A stretch of DNA of 64,000 bases, taken from contig LNED01000043.1 in assembly GCA_001464915.1 (NCBI GenBank), positions 106,469 to 170,468 of the forward strand, in the 5' to 3' direction. Below, one piece after another: positions 17,108 to 25,843 of this stretch. Under the pieces are notes generated by a model, which was not told where the DNA came from, searched no databases, and saw only the letters and a program-made list of their open reading frames with translations. How positions within the stretch are numbered: position 1 is the stretch's first letter; each line of letters starts with the position of its first letter. Position numbers and translations under genes: made by a program. Origin of the DNA: Sphingomonadales bacterium Ga0077531 (GTDB lineage: Bacteria; Pseudomonadota; Alphaproteobacteria; Sphingomonadales; Sphingomonadaceae).

Positions 17108-19161
17108 CTCGGGCCAGCCTGACTCGGGGCGGTCTGCGGCTGATCGACCCTGAAGACACCACTGCGGCCGAGGCTGCGACGGAAGCGAAGCGCGCGGCAG
17201 CCGAAGCAGAGCGTCAGGCCCGCGCACAGGCTGCGGCTGAGGCGAAGGCACTCGCCGCCGCGCAGGAACAGGCACACCGCGAAGCCGAGGAGCAACGCAA
17301 AGCAGAGGCAGAGGCCAAAGCGCGCGCCACAGAACAGGCGCGCCTCAAAGCGGCGGCCGAAGAACGCGCCCGCGCCGCTGAAGAAGCGCGGCTGACGGCC
17401 GAAGCGGAAGCGCGCGCCACAGCGGAAGCCAAGGCCAAGGCCGAAGCCAAAGCCCAAATCGAAGCCGAAGCGCGTGCCAAAGCAGAAGCCCTCGCCCAAG
17501 CAAGGGCCGAAGCCGAAGAACGCGCGCGCGCCGCCAAGGAAGCCCGCGAAAAAGCCAAGGCCGAAGCCGAGGCCAAGGCGCAGGCCGAACGCGAAGCCCA
17601 CGAACGCGCCGCCGCCGAATCGCGTGCAAAAAAACAGGCCGAAGCGGAAGCTCGCGCCAAGGCGGCAGCCGAAGCCAAAGCCCGCGCCGAAGCTGAAGCC
17701 AAAGAACGAGCCCGTGCCAAGGCGGAAGCGGCGGCAAAGGCCAAGGCCGAAGCGGAAGAAAAAGCCCGCGCTGAGGCTGAGGAAAAAGCCCGCCTCGCTG
17801 CCGAAGCAAAGGCGCGCGCTGAGGCCGAGGCCGCCGCCAAGGCTGAGGCCAAAGCCAAGGCGGAAGCTGAAAAGAAAGCACGCCTCAAAGCCGAGGCCGA
17901 GGCCAAAGCCGCCGCTGAAAAAGCTGCTGCCGAGGAAAAGGCTCGGCTAGAGGCTGAAGCCGCAGCAAAGGCCGCAGCCGAAGAGCAAGCACGCATCGCC
18001 GCTGAAATCGCAGCCAAGGCTGCGGCAGAAGAAGCGGCGCGCCTAGAAGCCGAAGCCGCCGCAAAAGCTGCAGCAGACGAACAGGCCCGGCTCGAAGCCG
18101 AAGTCCTCGCCCGCGCCACTGTCGATGTCGGCAAAAGCCTGCGCCGTCTGATCCGCGAAACCGGGCCTATCAGCCTTGCGCACTATATCGGCGAAAGCAA
18201 CGCGCGCTATTACGCCAGCCGCGATCCGTTGGGCGATCAGGGCGATTTCATCACTGCGCCCGAAGTCACCCAGATGTTTGGCGAGTTGGTCGGGCTGTGG
18301 CTCGCCGATCTGTGGGTGCGGATGGGCGCACGCAAGCACATCCACTATGTCGAACTCGGCCCAGGACGCGGCACCTTGGCGCGCGATGCGTTGAACACTG
18401 CGGCACGGTATGACTTCGCGCCGCAGGTACACTTTGTCGAAACCTCGGCGACGCTGCGCGGGCTTCAGCGGGCAGCCTTTCCCAATTGCCGCCACCATCA
18501 CGACACCTCGACCCTGCCCGACGACGCCCCGCTCCTGATCGTCGCCAACGAATTTTTCGATGCGCTGCCCGTTCATCAGCTGGTGAGCGCAGCGGACGGG
18601 TGGTTCGAACGCATGGTCGCGCTTGAAGGCGATGCTTTTACCTTTGTTGCGGGCAAGGAGCGGATGAATCATCTGGTGCCGCCCGGCTGGGTACGTGCCA
18701 GTCAAGGAACGATGATCGAATCCTGTCCGGCAGCAGCAGCGGTGATGGGCGATCTCGCCCAGCGGCTGGCGCAGCAAGGCGGCGCGGCGCTGATCATCGA
18801 TTACGGCCAAACCGAATTGCGGGCAGGATCAACGGTGCAGGCTCTCAAGAGCCACCAGAAGGTCGATGTCTTCGCGCACCCGGGGGAGGCTGACATCACG
18901 GCGCATGTCGATTTCGAACAGCTCCAGAATGTTGCGCGGCAGCACGGCGCCGACGTGATGGGGGTGCAGATGCAGGGCGAATGGCTGCGGCAAATGGGAA
19001 TCGATACCCGGCTCGAAGCGCTCCAGCGGCGCAACCCGCGCGAGGTAGACAAGCTCAAACGCCAGCGCGACAGGTTGGTCGAATCGAGCCAGATGGGCAC
19101 GTTGTTCAAGGTGCTGGGCGTATGTGGGCGGCGTTGGCCAATCGGGGTGGGGTTTGATTAA
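17011..19161 (+). CDS. MidA-family SAM-dependent methyltransferase with a giant N-terminal Ala/Glu/Lys/Arg coiled coil
   Basis: Residues 371-716 form a complete MidA/NDUFAF7-type protein arginine methyltransferase (DUF185): DPLGDQGDFITAPEVTQMFG, the SAM loop VELGPGRGTLARDA near 447, IVANEFFDALPVHQ, and a normal C-terminus. Homologues aid respiratory complex I assembly. What is odd is residues 53-368: an uninterrupted run of AEAKAKAEA-like heptads, about 950 bp, like the TolA stalk. Only one in-frame start exists, ATG 17011, buried 97 bases inside lgt; no ATG, GTG or TTG occurs between there and the catalytic domain, so a short MidA form cannot be made from this frame by normal initiation. Co-translation with lgt is likely. 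Confidence 0.85.
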   Translation: MADYTAYPDWIDCRALRVAEETAGRGDNRASLTRASLTRGGLRLIDPEDTTAAEAATEAKRAAAEAERQARAQAAAEAKALAAAQEQAHREAEEQRKAEAEAKARATEQARLKAAAEERARAAEEARLTAEAEARATAEAKAKAEAKAQIEAEARAKAEALAQARAEAEERARAAKEAREKAKAEAEAKAQAEREAHERAAAESRAKKQAEAEARAKAAAEAKARAEAEAKERARAKAEAAAKAKAEAEEKARAEAEEKARLAAEAKARAEAEAAAKAEAKAKAEAEKKARLKAEAEAKAAAEKAAAEEKARLEAEAAAKAAAEEQARIAAEIAAKAAAEEAARLEAEAAAKAAADEQARLEAEVLARATVDVGKSLRRLIRETGPISLAHYIGESNARYYASRDPLGDQGDFITAPEVTQMFGELVGLWLADLWVRMGARKHIHYVELGPGRGTLARDALNTAARYDFAPQVHFVETSATLRGLQRAAFPNCRHHHDTSTLPDDAPLLIVANEFFDALPVHQLVSAADGWFERMVALEGDAFTFVAGKERMNHLVPPGWVRASQGTMIESCPAAAAVMGDLAQRLAQQGGAALIIDYGQTELRAGSTVQALKSHQKVDVFAHPGEADITAHVDFEQLQNVARQHGADVMGVQMQGEWLRQMGIDTRLEALQRRNPREVDKLKRQRDRLVESSQMGTLFKVLGVCGRRWPIGVGFD
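17098..17127 (+). repeat. Perfect 15-bp tandem duplication across the lgt stop codon
   Basis: GCCAGCCTGACTCGG occurs twice in direct succession. The first copy contains the lgt stop (17105-17107). Because 15 is a multiple of three, the second copy repeats the same TGA in the lgt frame and adds ASLTR twice to the overlapping coiled-coil protein. Confidence 0.95.
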
Positions 19162-19220
19162 GCGGTAACCACGCGCGCTGTTCTGACGTATCAGGTCATG
19201 CTGCTTTTGGAGATTCGCCG

Positions 19221-19652
19221 ATGATCGCCCGCCTGATCCTGCTTGCTTTTAGCCTGCTCGCCGCGTTCGGGCTGGCGCTGTCTCCGGCGCAGGCGAGCGA
19301 GCCCGTCACCGGTCGCTGGGTCACGCAGGAAAAGGACGCGGTGGTGATGATCAACACCTGCGGCAAGGCGATGTGCGGCACCATCGACCGCTTCCTCGTC
19401 GCCCCGCCGCAAGGGCTGGACCAGCGCGACATCAACAATCCCGATCCCAAGCTGCGCACCCGCAAGCTGTTGGGTATGCCAATCCTGTCGAGCTTTGTCG
19501 CCGATGGCGATGTTTGGCGTGGGCGGATCTATGATCCCAAAAGCGGCAAGAGCTACCGTTCGATCATCCGCCGCAAGGGGCCGAATATGCTGGAGGTGAA
19601 AGGCTGCATCGGCCCGTTCTGCCAGACACAAGTGTGGCGGAAGGCGGCGTAA
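19221..19652 (+). CDS. Secreted DUF2147-like protein
   Basis: A 143-residue exported protein with a signal peptide ending at SPAQA (about residue 23). The mature part begins VTGRWVTQEKDAVVMI and contains YDPKSGKSYRS followed by LEVKGCIGPFCQTQVW, the usual layout of the small DUF2147 beta-barrel-like periplasmic proteins. Four cysteines (two near CGKAMC and two near GCIGPFC) could form disulfides. Function of the family is unknown. It lies 59 bp after the methyltransferase gene and could be read on the same transcript. Confidence 0.8.
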   Translation: MIARLILLAFSLLAAFGLALSPAQASEPVTGRWVTQEKDAVVMINTCGKAMCGTIDRFLVAPPQGLDQRDINNPDPKLRTRKLLGMPILSSFVADGDVWRGRIYDPKSGKSYRSIIRRKGPNMLEVKGCIGPFCQTQVWRKAA

Positions 19653-19662
19653 CCAATGGTCG

Positions 19663-19965
19663 TCATCCCGGACTTGATCCGGGATCGCTGCCAATCGGCT
19701 CCCAGCCCGGATTGTCGCTCTCGACCAGTTCGATTTTCCATTGCCGGGTCCAGTTCTTGAGCTGTTTTTCGCGGGCAATCGCTTCTTCGATCGTTGGGTA
19801 GGCCTCAGCACGCACCAACCGGTCGAGCCCGTATTTCCGTACGAAGGCCGAGCCGAGGCCGTTCCTATGTTGCCATATCCGGCGAGTGACGTCGGCGGTG
19901 ACGCCGATATAAAGGACACCGCGCGGCTTGTTGTCCAGGATATAGACCCAGCCCCCGCGCACCAT
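19663..19965 (-). CDS. GIY-YIG superfamily nuclease-like protein
   Basis: The 100-residue product carries YILDNKPRGVLYIGVT (GIY-YIG core), an Arg in TRRIWQHRNG and a Glu in EEAIAREKQLKNW, matching the small stand-alone GIY-YIG proteins of the YhbQ/UPF0213 type. Their role is unclear; nuclease activity on DNA flaps has been suggested. Its ATG shares one base with the TGA of the upstream transporter gene, so it is translationally coupled to it. The last residues (SDPGSSPG) are encoded by an inverted repeat of a type common between sphingomonad genes, so the repeat has supplied the C-terminus. Confidence 0.9.
   Translation of the reverse strand: MVRGGWVYILDNKPRGVLYIGVTADVTRRIWQHRNGLGSAFVRKYGLDRLVRAEAYPTIEEAIAREKQLKNWTRQWKIELVESDNPGWEPIGSDPGSSPG
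19665..19685. repeat. Short intergenic-type inverted repeat (sphingomonad REP-like)
   Basis: ATCCCGGA, a 5-base loop and TCCGGGAT form a perfect 8-bp hairpin flanked by GTC and CGC. Elements of this form are scattered through sphingomonad genomes. Here it overlaps the end of the GIY-YIG gene and sits between two convergent genes, so it may also end transcription. Confidence 0.75.
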
Positions 19966-21542
19966 CAGTTCTTCTTTGTGAGCGGTCCTAGATCAAGCCC
20001 GGAACGACGGCCAAGGGATTTAGCCAACTGCTCGGCCGCCGCTTTCGGTGTCACCTTCTCTCCATCCTCACGATCAACCGCCAGGTTCGCCTCGCGCATC
20101 GCCTCGACGCTGATCGCGCCGATCAGCGGTTCGAGCGCCTTTGCCACCCCCGCATCACCGGCGATCCGGGGTGACAGCATCAGCATCGCATCATAGCTCG
20201 GCAGCGCGCCTTTGGGATCGGCCAGCACCACCAGCTTGTCCGCCGCGATCCGCCCATCGGATGTGTAAGCGCTGATCACATCCGCCTCGCCCGATTGCAG
20301 CGCATTGTACATGAAGGTCGGCGCGAAATTGCGGCTTTCGGCGAAGCGCAGCCCGTAAGCATCGCGCACCGCGATCCATTCGGGCCGCTCGAAAAACTCC
20401 GGGTCGCCGCCGACGGTCAGCTGCGGCGCAGCCGCGACCAGATCAGTGAGCGAGGTCACACCCAGTTCCTTCGCCCGGTCACTGCGCATCGCGAAGGCAT
20501 AGGCGTTCTCGAACCCAAGCCGCCCCAGCACCTTCACCCCGTTTTCGCGCCATTCCCAATCGCGGATCGTTTCATACATCACCTCGCGCTCCGGATTATC
20601 CTCGCGCTTGAGGTAGTTCGTCCAGACCGTGCCGGTGTAATCGACCGAGATGTCGATACTGGATGATGCAACCGCAGAGTGCACCACCGCCGAGCCCAGC
20701 CCATCGCGGTATTCAACCGCGTATCCCACCGCCTCCAGCCGCGCGCCGATCAATTGCGCGAGGATATATTGTTCGGAAAACTGCTTCGACGCGATCACGA
20801 TCCGGCGTTCATCGCTGCCCGTGCTTTGCGCCCACAACGCGGCGAGGATGCCCAGTGCGACCACCCCCATCCCGCCAAACGTCATCCAGCGGGAGCGTTT
20901 GGCCAGCCCGACCTCGATCACCCACAGCAGGTTATCCGCCGCCAGCGCCAGCCCAGCGCTCGCCACGCAGCCGGCCAGCACCAGCGCCCAGTTCTGGGTT
21001 TGCAGGCCGGCGAAGATCGGATCGCCGAGGCTCGGCTGGCCGATGGTGGTGGCGAGTGTGGCTGCGCCGATCGTCCACACGCTCGCGGTGCGGATGCCCG
21101 CCATGATGAAGGGGGCAGAGAGTGGGGCTTCGACCAGCGTGAGCTTCTGCCACTTGGTCATGCCGACGCCGTCGGCGGCCTCGAGTATCTCAGGATCAAG
21201 ATTGGCCTGCGCGGTCACCGCGTTGCGCAGGATCGGCAACAGCGCATAGAGCGTCAGCGCCATCAGCGCCGGCAGGAAGCCCAGCGTCGGCAGCCCTTCG
21301 CCAAACACTGCGCGCAAACTCAGCAGCAGCGGGAAGAACAGCGCCAGCAGTGCCAGCGCGGGGATGGTCTGCACCAGACTCGCGAGGCTGAGCGCGATGC
21401 GTGACACCAAAGGCGAACGGCCCGCCCACACCGCCATCGGCAGCGCGATGAGCATCGCCAGCCCAATCGCGCTGGCGGAAAGCACCACGTGCGCGGCCAG
21501 CTTGTCACCCAGGCCGGGCAGGATTTCCCAGATATCGTTCAT
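19965..21542 (-). CDS. ABC transporter permease fused to substrate-binding domain (glycine betaine/choline type)
   Basis: The 525-residue protein joins an OpuCB/ProW-like permease (residues 1-205, with five or six TM helices and the EAA-like segment EILEAADGVGMTKWQK) to a further TM helix near 225 and a ProX/OpuCC-like binding domain (about 245-525, starting RIVIASKQFSEQYILAQLI and containing SIDISVDYTGTVW). Such fusions import osmoprotectants such as glycine betaine, choline or carnitine. The start codon overlaps the ATPase gene end by four bases, and the stop overlaps the start of the GIY-YIG gene. Both domains look intact. Confidence 0.93.
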   Translation of the reverse strand: MNDIWEILPGLGDKLAAHVVLSASAIGLAMLIALPMAVWAGRSPLVSRIALSLASLVQTIPALALLALFFPLLLSLRAVFGEGLPTLGFLPALMALTLYALLPILRNAVTAQANLDPEILEAADGVGMTKWQKLTLVEAPLSAPFIMAGIRTASVWTIGAATLATTIGQPSLGDPIFAGLQTQNWALVLAGCVASAGLALAADNLLWVIEVGLAKRSRWMTFGGMGVVALGILAALWAQSTGSDERRIVIASKQFSEQYILAQLIGARLEAVGYAVEYRDGLGSAVVHSAVASSSIDISVDYTGTVWTNYLKREDNPEREVMYETIRDWEWRENGVKVLGRLGFENAYAFAMRSDRAKELGVTSLTDLVAAAPQLTVGGDPEFFERPEWIAVRDAYGLRFAESRNFAPTFMYNALQSGEADVISAYTSDGRIAADKLVVLADPKGALPSYDAMLMLSPRIAGDAGVAKALEPLIGAISVEAMREANLAVDREDGEKVTPKAAAEQLAKSLGRRSGLDLGPLTKKN

Positions 21543-22312
21543 GGCCGCTGCGCTTCCATCGCGGCGAGACGCACTGCCTGTTCGCGCGGCACCGCCACCA
21601 GCGCCTGTGCCTCGGCCCCGCCCGCGCCCGCCAGCAATTCGCGCGGCGTAGCATCGGCGACCAGTGCCCCCGCATCCATCACCAGCACCCGGTCAGCCAG
21701 CAGCAGCGCCTCGGCCATGTCGTGCGTCACCATCACCGTGGTCAGGCCAAGCCGTTCATGCAGTTCGCGCACTTTGTTACCCAGCGCCGCGCGGGTCACC
21801 GGATCGAGCGCGCCGAACGGCTCGTCCATGATCAGCAGCTCCGGCTCGCCTGCCAGCGCGCGCGCCACGCCGACACGCTGGCGTTGACCGCCGGACAGCT
21901 CATCGGGCTTCCGGGTCGCCATTGCCGGATCGAGTTCGACCAACGCCAGCAATTCCGCGATCCGTTCTGGTGGCAGTTTCTCACCCGCCAGCCGCGGGCC
22001 AATCGCGATATTCTCCGCCACCGGGAAATGCGGAAACAGGCCGACACCCTGGAACACATAACCGACCCGGCGGCGCAAGCGCGCTGGCTTGAGGCTCGCC
22101 ACATCCTCGCCCGCGAACAGCACCCGGCCCTCGGTTGGTTCGACCAGCGTGTTGACCGTCTTGAGCAGCGTCGATTTGCCCGATCCCGACGCCCCCACCA
22201 GCGCGACAAAGCTACCCGCTGCGATGCTGCAATTGACACCGCCGACCGCTGTGACCTCACCGAAACGGCAGATCACCCCGTCGAACTGGAGCAAGGGCGG
22301 GGCGGTGGTCAT
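21539..22312 (-). CDS. ABC transporter ATPase of the osmoprotectant system
   Basis: The 257-residue ATPase has Walker A GASGSGKST near residue 37, Q-loop FQGVGLFPHF, signature LSGGQRQRVGVARAL, Walker B LLIMDEPFGALDP and switch histidine MVTHDMAEA. It lacks the C-terminal CBS pair found in some osmoprotectant ATPases. It drives the permease-binding-protein fusion encoded directly downstream with an ATGA-type overlap. I start at ATG 22312 because the protein opens there into MTTAPPLLQFDGV; a longer frame to 22405 runs into the divergent promoter. The ribosome site is weak. Confidence 0.93.
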   Translation of the reverse strand: MTTAPPLLQFDGVICRFGEVTAVGGVNCSIAAGSFVALVGASGSGKSTLLKTVNTLVEPTEGRVLFAGEDVASLKPARLRRRVGYVFQGVGLFPHFPVAENIAIGPRLAGEKLPPERIAELLALVELDPAMATRKPDELSGGQRQRVGVARALAGEPELLIMDEPFGALDPVTRAALGNKVRELHERLGLTTVMVTHDMAEALLLADRVLVMDAGALVADATPRELLAGAGGAEAQALVAVPREQAVRLAAMEAQRP

Positions 22313-22425
22313 CGCATTTGGATTAGCGGCAACAATGCAATTGCGCCAGCTTCGCCGATTGGCCTTTGTGCAGCGGTTTGCTATGCGGATGCGCAGAACA
22401 ATCATTACACCGCCGGGAACAAATC

Positions 22426-23592
22426 ATGCGCGCCACCCCCGATTTCGACTTCCACCTTGGCGAAGCGGCCGAGATGATCCGCGACAGCACCGCGCGCTTC
22501 GCGGACGAACAGATCGCCCCGCTGGCCGACCGCACCGATCGCGAAGATCGCTTCCCGCGCGAGTTGTGGGAGCCGATGGGCGCGCTGGGCCTGCACGGCA
22601 TCACCGTGGAGGAAGAATGGGGCGGGCTGGGTCTCGGCTACCTCGAACACGTGATCGCGGTCGAGGAAGTGTCGCGGGCCAGCGCCAGCGTCGGCCTCAG
22701 CTACGGTGCCCATTCCAACCTCTGCCTCAACCAGATCCGGCGCTGGGGGAATGATGAGCAGAAGGCGAAGTACCTCCCCAAGCTGATTTCGGGCGAGCAT
22801 GTTGGCAGCCTCGCGATGTCCGAAGCGGGCGCGGGGTCGGACGTGGTCTCGATGAAGCTGAAGGCCGACGCGGTGCAGGGCGGTTACGTCCTCAACGGCA
22901 CCAAGTTCTGGATCACCAACGCACCCGAGGCCGATACGCTGGTGGTCTATGCCAAGACCGACGGCCATGCAGGCAGCCGCGGCATCACCGCCTTCCTGAT
23001 CGAGAAGGGCGACGAGGGTTTCGCCATCGGCCAGAAGATCAGCAAGGTCGGCATGAAGGGCTCGCCCACTGCCGAGCTGGTGTTCACCGACTGCTTCATC
23101 CCCGAAGACCGCATCATGGGCCCGCTCAATGGCGGGGTCGGCGTGCTGATGAGCGGGCTCGATTACGAGCGCGTGGTGCTCGCCGGATTGCAGCTCGGGA
23201 TCATGCAGGCCTGCCTCGACACGGTGATCCCGTATCTGCGCGAGAGGAAGCAGTTCGGAAAGCCGATCGGCAGCTTCCAGTTGATGCAGGCCAAGGTCGC
23301 CGACATGTATGTCGCGCTGCAATCGGCCCGCGCCTACACCTATGCGGTGGCCAAGGCCTGCGACGCCGGGCAGACGACGCGGTTCGATGCGGCGGGGGTG
23401 ATTTTGCTGGCGAGCGAGAACGCCTTCAAGGTCGCGGCTGAAAGCGTGCAGGCGCTGGGCGGCGCGGGCTACACCACCGACTGGCCGGTCGAGCGGTTTA
23501 TGCGCGACGCCAAGCTGCTCGATATTGGTGCGGGCACCAACGAAATCCGCCGGATGCTGATCGGGCGCGAATTGATCGGGGCGGCGGGGTGA
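22426..23592 (+). CDS. ivd: Isovaleryl-CoA dehydrogenase (acyl-CoA dehydrogenase family)
   Basis: The 388-residue FAD enzyme has the acyl-CoA dehydrogenase signatures AMSEAGAGSDVVSMK (about 130-145) and QALGGAGYTTDWPVERFMRDAK with GAGTNEIRRMLIGREL at the end. The ASVGLSYGAHSNLC stretch and catalytic-glutamate context match isovaleryl-CoA dehydrogenases, which oxidise isovaleryl-CoA to 3-methylcrotonyl-CoA in leucine breakdown. A carboxylase beta subunit for the next step is encoded 630 bp downstream, which supports the assignment. ATG 22426 follows a GGGAA ribosome site. It is the first gene of a plus-strand run. Confidence 0.92.
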   Translation: MRATPDFDFHLGEAAEMIRDSTARFADEQIAPLADRTDREDRFPRELWEPMGALGLHGITVEEEWGGLGLGYLEHVIAVEEVSRASASVGLSYGAHSNLCLNQIRRWGNDEQKAKYLPKLISGEHVGSLAMSEAGAGSDVVSMKLKADAVQGGYVLNGTKFWITNAPEADTLVVYAKTDGHAGSRGITAFLIEKGDEGFAIGQKISKVGMKGSPTAELVFTDCFIPEDRIMGPLNGGVGVLMSGLDYERVVLAGLQLGIMQACLDTVIPYLRERKQFGKPIGSFQLMQAKVADMYVALQSARAYTYAVAKACDAGQTTRFDAAGVILLASENAFKVAAESVQALGGAGYTTDWPVERFMRDAKLLDIGAGTNEIRRMLIGRELIGAAG

Positions 23593-23873
23593 CGGAGCTT
23601 GAGAACACCGAACCGTGGGGCGATCTCATCCAAGCATGGATCGACAAGGAAGGCGTAGCGACTATCAAGATCGCTGCATGGCAGATGGACGAAGCCTATG
23701 ATTTCGGAAGATTTCTGGCGGACGTGGCCCGTCACGGCTCGCTCGCTTTCGCAACCACTCACAAAATGACTGAGGCAGCGGCGCTTGAGGAAATCTGCAA
23801 GGGATTGTCCGATCAACTTCGTGAACAAGTCGGCAGCTTGATTATCAGGCAGGAAGGAAGTCTAGACTCATGA
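23589..23873 (+). CDS. Small DUF5076-like protein
   Basis: This 94-residue acidic protein begins with a GTG that overlaps the dehydrogenase stop by four bases, so it is coupled to it. The core QAWIDKEGVATIKIAAWQMDEAY, then FGRFLADVARHGSLAFATTH, resembles the small DUF5076 family common in alphaproteobacteria, with a strand-helix layout and no catalytic motif. There is no signal peptide. Its position between two leucine-catabolism genes may only reflect insertion into the operon. Family assignment is by eye and moderate. Confidence 0.7.
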   Translation: MTELENTEPWGDLIQAWIDKEGVATIKIAAWQMDEAYDFGRFLADVARHGSLAFATTHKMTEAAALEEICKGLSDQLREQVGSLIIRQEGSLDS

Positions 23874-23907
23874 CCGCTCTCAGCTCACGGCAATCGAGTA
23901 GCCAGCG

Positions 23908-24213
23908 ATGAGCACCGACGAAGACTACGTCTATGACGAGGCGAGCGGCGAATGGCTCCCCGCGTCCGAACTCGCGGCCAAGCAGGCAGCAGATGACGTT
24001 GTGGAAGTACGCGACGCAGTCGGCAACATCCTCGCCGATGGCGATGCGGTGACGCTGATCAAGGATCTCGAGGTCAAGGGCGCGGGCCAGACGCTGAAGC
24101 AAGGCACGCTGATCAAGTCGATCCGCCTCACCGGCGACGCGCAGGAGATCGACTGCAAATACCCCGGCATCAAAGGCCTGGTGCTGCGGGCCGAGTTTGT
24201 GCGGAAACGCTAA
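23908..24213 (+). CDS. PhnA/YjdM-like protein lacking the zinc ribbon
   Basis: The 101-residue protein matches the C-terminal domain of the PhnA (YjdM) family: [25 protein letters not shown], then [35 protein letters not shown]. The usual N-terminal zinc ribbon with two Cys pairs is missing; residues 1-33 are an acidic helix instead, and the only cysteine is in IDCKY. Despite the name, the family is not shown to degrade phosphonates. It sits between the dehydrogenase and carboxyltransferase genes with short gaps on both sides (34 and 10 bp). Confidence 0.85.
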   Translation: MSTDEDYVYDEASGEWLPASELAAKQAADDVVEVRDAVGNILADGDAVTLIKDLEVKGAGQTLKQGTLIKSIRLTGDAQEIDCKYPGIKGLVLRAEFVRKR

Positions 24214-24223
24214 GGACGACATC

Positions 24224-25831
24224 ATGACCGCCCCCACCCTCACCACCAAACTCGACCGCGAAAGCCCTGAGGCCAAGGCGCGGTTTGCGCATAACCTTGC
24301 GCTTGCAACACAACTCCGCGCTGCCGTGGCGGAGGCTGCGCTGGGCGGTACGGAAAAATCGCGCGAGCGGCACGTTTCGCGCGGGAAGCTGCTGCCACGG
24401 GAGCGCGTCGAGCGGCTGCTCGATCCGGGCTCGCCCTTCCTTGAAGTCGGCCAGCTCGCCGCCAACGGGATGTATGAAGGCGACGTCAACGGCGCCTCGA
24501 TCATCTGCGGCGTGGGCCGCGTGTCCGGGCGGCAGTGCATGATCGTGTGCAATGACGCGACCGTGAAGGGCGGCACCTACTACCCGATGACGGTCAAGAA
24601 GCACCTGCGCGCGCAGGAAATCGCGCAGGAAAACCGCCTGCCGTGCATCTACCTCGTCGATTCTGGCGGCGCGAACCTGCCGCATCAGGCTGAGGTCTTC
24701 CCCGACCGCGACCACTTTGGGCGGATCTTCTTCAATCAGGCGAACATGAGCGCGCTCGGCATCCCGCAGATCGCCTGCGTGATGGGGTCCTGCACTGCAG
24801 GCGGCGCATACGTCCCCGCCATGTCCGACGAGAGCGTGATCGTGCGCAATCAGGGCACAATCTTCCTCGCCGGCCCGCCGCTGGTGAAAGCCGCGACGGG
24901 CGAAGAAATCACCGCCGAGGACTTGGGCGGCGGCGATCTGCACGCCAAGAAATCGGGCGTGGTCGATCACCTCGCCGAGAACGACGAGCACGCGCTCACC
25001 ATCGTGCGCGATATCGTCTCGCACATCGGCGCCAACACCGGCGCGGCGAAGGATGTGGCACTGAAGGACCCGCGCCCGCCCAAGTTCGACGCGGATGACC
25101 TCTACGCCATCATCCCCAATGACGTGCGCGCGCCCTATGACGTCAAGGAAGTGATCGCGCGGCTGGTCGACGGCAGCGAGTTCCACGAGTTCAAGGCGCA
25201 TTACGGCAGCACGCTGGTGTGCGGCTTCGCCCATATCTGGGGGATGCCGGTCGCGATCCTCGCCAACAACGGAGTGCTGTTCTCCGAAAGCGCGCAGAAG
25301 GGCGCGCATTTCATCGAACTTGCCTGCCAGCGCCGCATCCCGCTGCTGTTCCTCCAGAATATCAGCGGCTTCATGGTCGGTGGGAAATACGAGGCAGAGG
25401 GCATCGCCAAGCATGGCGCGAAGCTCGTCACCGCCGTCGCCACCGCAACCGTGCCCAAAGTGACGGTGGTGATCGGCGGCAGCTTTGGTGCGGGGAATTA
25501 CGGGATGTGCGGGCGCGCCTATTCCCCGCGCTTCATGTTCACCTGGCCCAATGCGCGGATTTCGGTGATGGGCGGGGAGCAGGCGGCAAGCGTCCTCGCC
25601 ACCGTCCACCGCGACGCCGACAAGTGGGACGAGCGCGAGGCAGAGGCGTTCAAGGCCCCAATCCGCCAGAAATATGAGGACGAAGGCAACCCCTACTACG
25701 CCACCGCCCGCCTGTGGGACGACGGGGTGGTTGACCCGGTGCAGACCCGCGATGTGCTGGGGCTTGCGCTGGCAGCGTGTCTCGAAGCGCCTATCCCTGA
25801 GCGTCCCGCGTTCGGCGTGTTCAGGATGTAA
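24224..25831 (+). CDS. Acyl-CoA carboxylase carboxyltransferase (methylcrotonyl-CoA carboxylase beta subunit)
   Basis: The 535-residue protein is a full-length carboxyltransferase with the crotonase-like N- and C-halves. Marks are [49 protein letters not shown], the acyl-CoA oxyanion loops and [22 protein letters not shown]. The [10 protein letters not shown] wording is typical of methylcrotonyl-CoA carboxylase rather than propionyl-CoA carboxylase. With isovaleryl-CoA dehydrogenase upstream it gives two consecutive leucine-degradation steps. The biotin-carrying alpha subunit is not downstream, where it is usually found. ATG 24224 follows AAGGACG. Confidence 0.93.
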   Translation: MTAPTLTTKLDRESPEAKARFAHNLALATQLRAAVAEAALGGTEKSRERHVSRGKLLPRERVERLLDPGSPFLEVGQLAANGMYEGDVNGASIICGVGRVSGRQCMIVCNDATVKGGTYYPMTVKKHLRAQEIAQENRLPCIYLVDSGGANLPHQAEVFPDRDHFGRIFFNQANMSALGIPQIACVMGSCTAGGAYVPAMSDESVIVRNQGTIFLAGPPLVKAATGEEITAEDLGGGDLHAKKSGVVDHLAENDEHALTIVRDIVSHIGANTGAAKDVALKDPRPPKFDADDLYAIIPNDVRAPYDVKEVIARLVDGSEFHEFKAHYGSTLVCGFAHIWGMPVAILANNGVLFSESAQKGAHFIELACQRRIPLLFLQNISGFMVGGKYEAEGIAKHGAKLVTAVATATVPKVTVVIGGSFGAGNYGMCGRAYSPRFMFTWPNARISVMGGEQAASVLATVHRDADKWDEREAEAFKAPIRQKYEDEGNPYYATARLWDDGVVDPVQTRDVLGLALAACLEAPIPERPAFGVFRM

Positions 25832-25843
25832 GGGGGAATTGCG

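Noticed and set aside
17056..18134. Ala/Ser- and Phe/Gly-rich minus-strand frames under the coiled coil
   Set aside because: They are reverse readings of the GCC/GAA/AAG repeat of the stalk and carry no independent signal.
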